A stretch of 5,649 nucleotides of DNA from Syntrophomonadaceae bacterium (lineage in GTDB: Bacteria; Bacillota; Dethiobacteria; DTU022), in assembly GCA_007136055.1 (NCBI GenBank), contig SLHT01000260.1:1-5649 (forward strand). The letters are read 5' to 3'. Position 1 is the first letter of the stretch, and every line of letters starts with the position of its first letter. The translations under genes and the position numbers were made by a program. The notes beneath the pieces are model-generated. The model was given only the letters and a program-made list of their open reading frames with translations, was not told where the DNA came from and made no database searches. This document shows, one piece after another, positions 5,480-5,649 of this stretch.

Positions 5480-5649
5480 TTAACTACTCTTTTTTTCGGC
5501 CATGGGAACTTCAACGACCTTAATCTTACCGAAATGCGAACGCGATGTCATTCTTTCAATCATAGGAACAAAAGCATTCATGATCAAGATTGCAAATGCC
5601 ACACCTTCAGGAATCAAGAAGCCAACCCTGAAAACAACAATCAGGATTC
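5480..5649 (-). CDS. rnfD: RnfD-like electron transport complex subunit, C-terminal fragment
   Basis: On the minus strand the frame is open from the window edge to a TAA at 5482-5480, giving the last 55 residues of a membrane protein. The segment LIPEGVAFAILIMNAFVPMI matches the last helix of RnfD/NqrB proteins, which usually reads YPEGV.FAILLMNA..PLID. It is followed by a short hydrophilic tail ending in MAEKKSS. RnfD is an integral membrane subunit with covalently bound flavin in the RNF complex, which couples ferredoxin:NAD oxidation to Na+ or H+ export. The flavin-binding Ser/Thr motif would be upstream, outside the window. NqrB is the main alternative. The gene converges on the antiporter locus. 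No rnfG-like frame follows its stop, which is unusual for the common rnfCDGEAB order. Confidence 0.72.
   Translation of the reverse strand, partial: ILIVVFRVGFLIPEGVAFAILIMNAFVPMIERMTSRSHFGKIKVVEVPMAEKKSS

Noticed and set aside
5332..5523. Plus-strand 63-codon frame across the palindrome and into the rnfD-like end
   Set aside because: It starts inside the palindrome, has no ribosome site, resembles nothing known, and its end is antisense to a convincing RnfD C-terminus.

Overview
The window carries one plus-strand, multi-gene locus for a membrane cation/proton antiporter of the Mrp (Mnh) type, closely related to the membrane arm of membrane-bound hydrogenases (Mbh) and complex I. A minus-strand gene that looks like the end of rnfD (RNF complex) converges on it at the right edge. 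Strong AGGAGG-type ribosome sites, moderate G+C and the Mrp-plus-RNF combination suggest an anaerobic low-to-mid-GC Firmicute (Clostridia, perhaps a syntroph or acetogen). That is an inference from style and gene content; no taxonomic marker is present.

Layout. 1-231 is the 3' end of mnhE. It is followed by mnhF (228-494), mnhG (533-916), an MbhD/DUF4040-like gene (916-1155) and an MbhE-like gene (1152-1469). These small genes are tightly packed with 1-4 base overlaps, except at mnhF/mnhG, where a perfect 24-bp palindrome (495-518) fills the gap. A 150-bp spacer (1470-1619) holds a long imperfect hairpin and a possible weak promoter. Two large ion-translocating subunits follow: an MnhD/NuoM-like protein (1620-3098) and a 665-residue NuoL/MnhA-like protein with an extended C-terminus (3101-5098).

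How the genes work together. The two large subunits carry the Glu/Lys residues of the proton channels. MnhE, MnhF, MnhG, MbhD and MbhE would form the remaining small subunits that link the channels to Na+/H+ exchange. The part that is one long MrpA in many bacteria is here split into three genes (NuoL-like, MbhD and MbhE), as in Mbh and archaeal sets. MrpB and the NuoK-like MrpC are not found in the window: MbhE is followed by only 150 bp of non-coding DNA where they would be expected.

Right end. 5099-5479 has no credible protein gene. The part at 5101-5322 contains several small hairpins whose flanking pairs are G-U only when read on the minus strand, so it may be a minus-sense structured RNA or the non-coding end of a lost mobile element. 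A perfect 34-bp palindrome (5323-5356) lies between the convergent genes and is probably a bidirectional terminator. The minus-strand rnfD-like end (5480-5649) is not followed by the rnfG that normally comes next.
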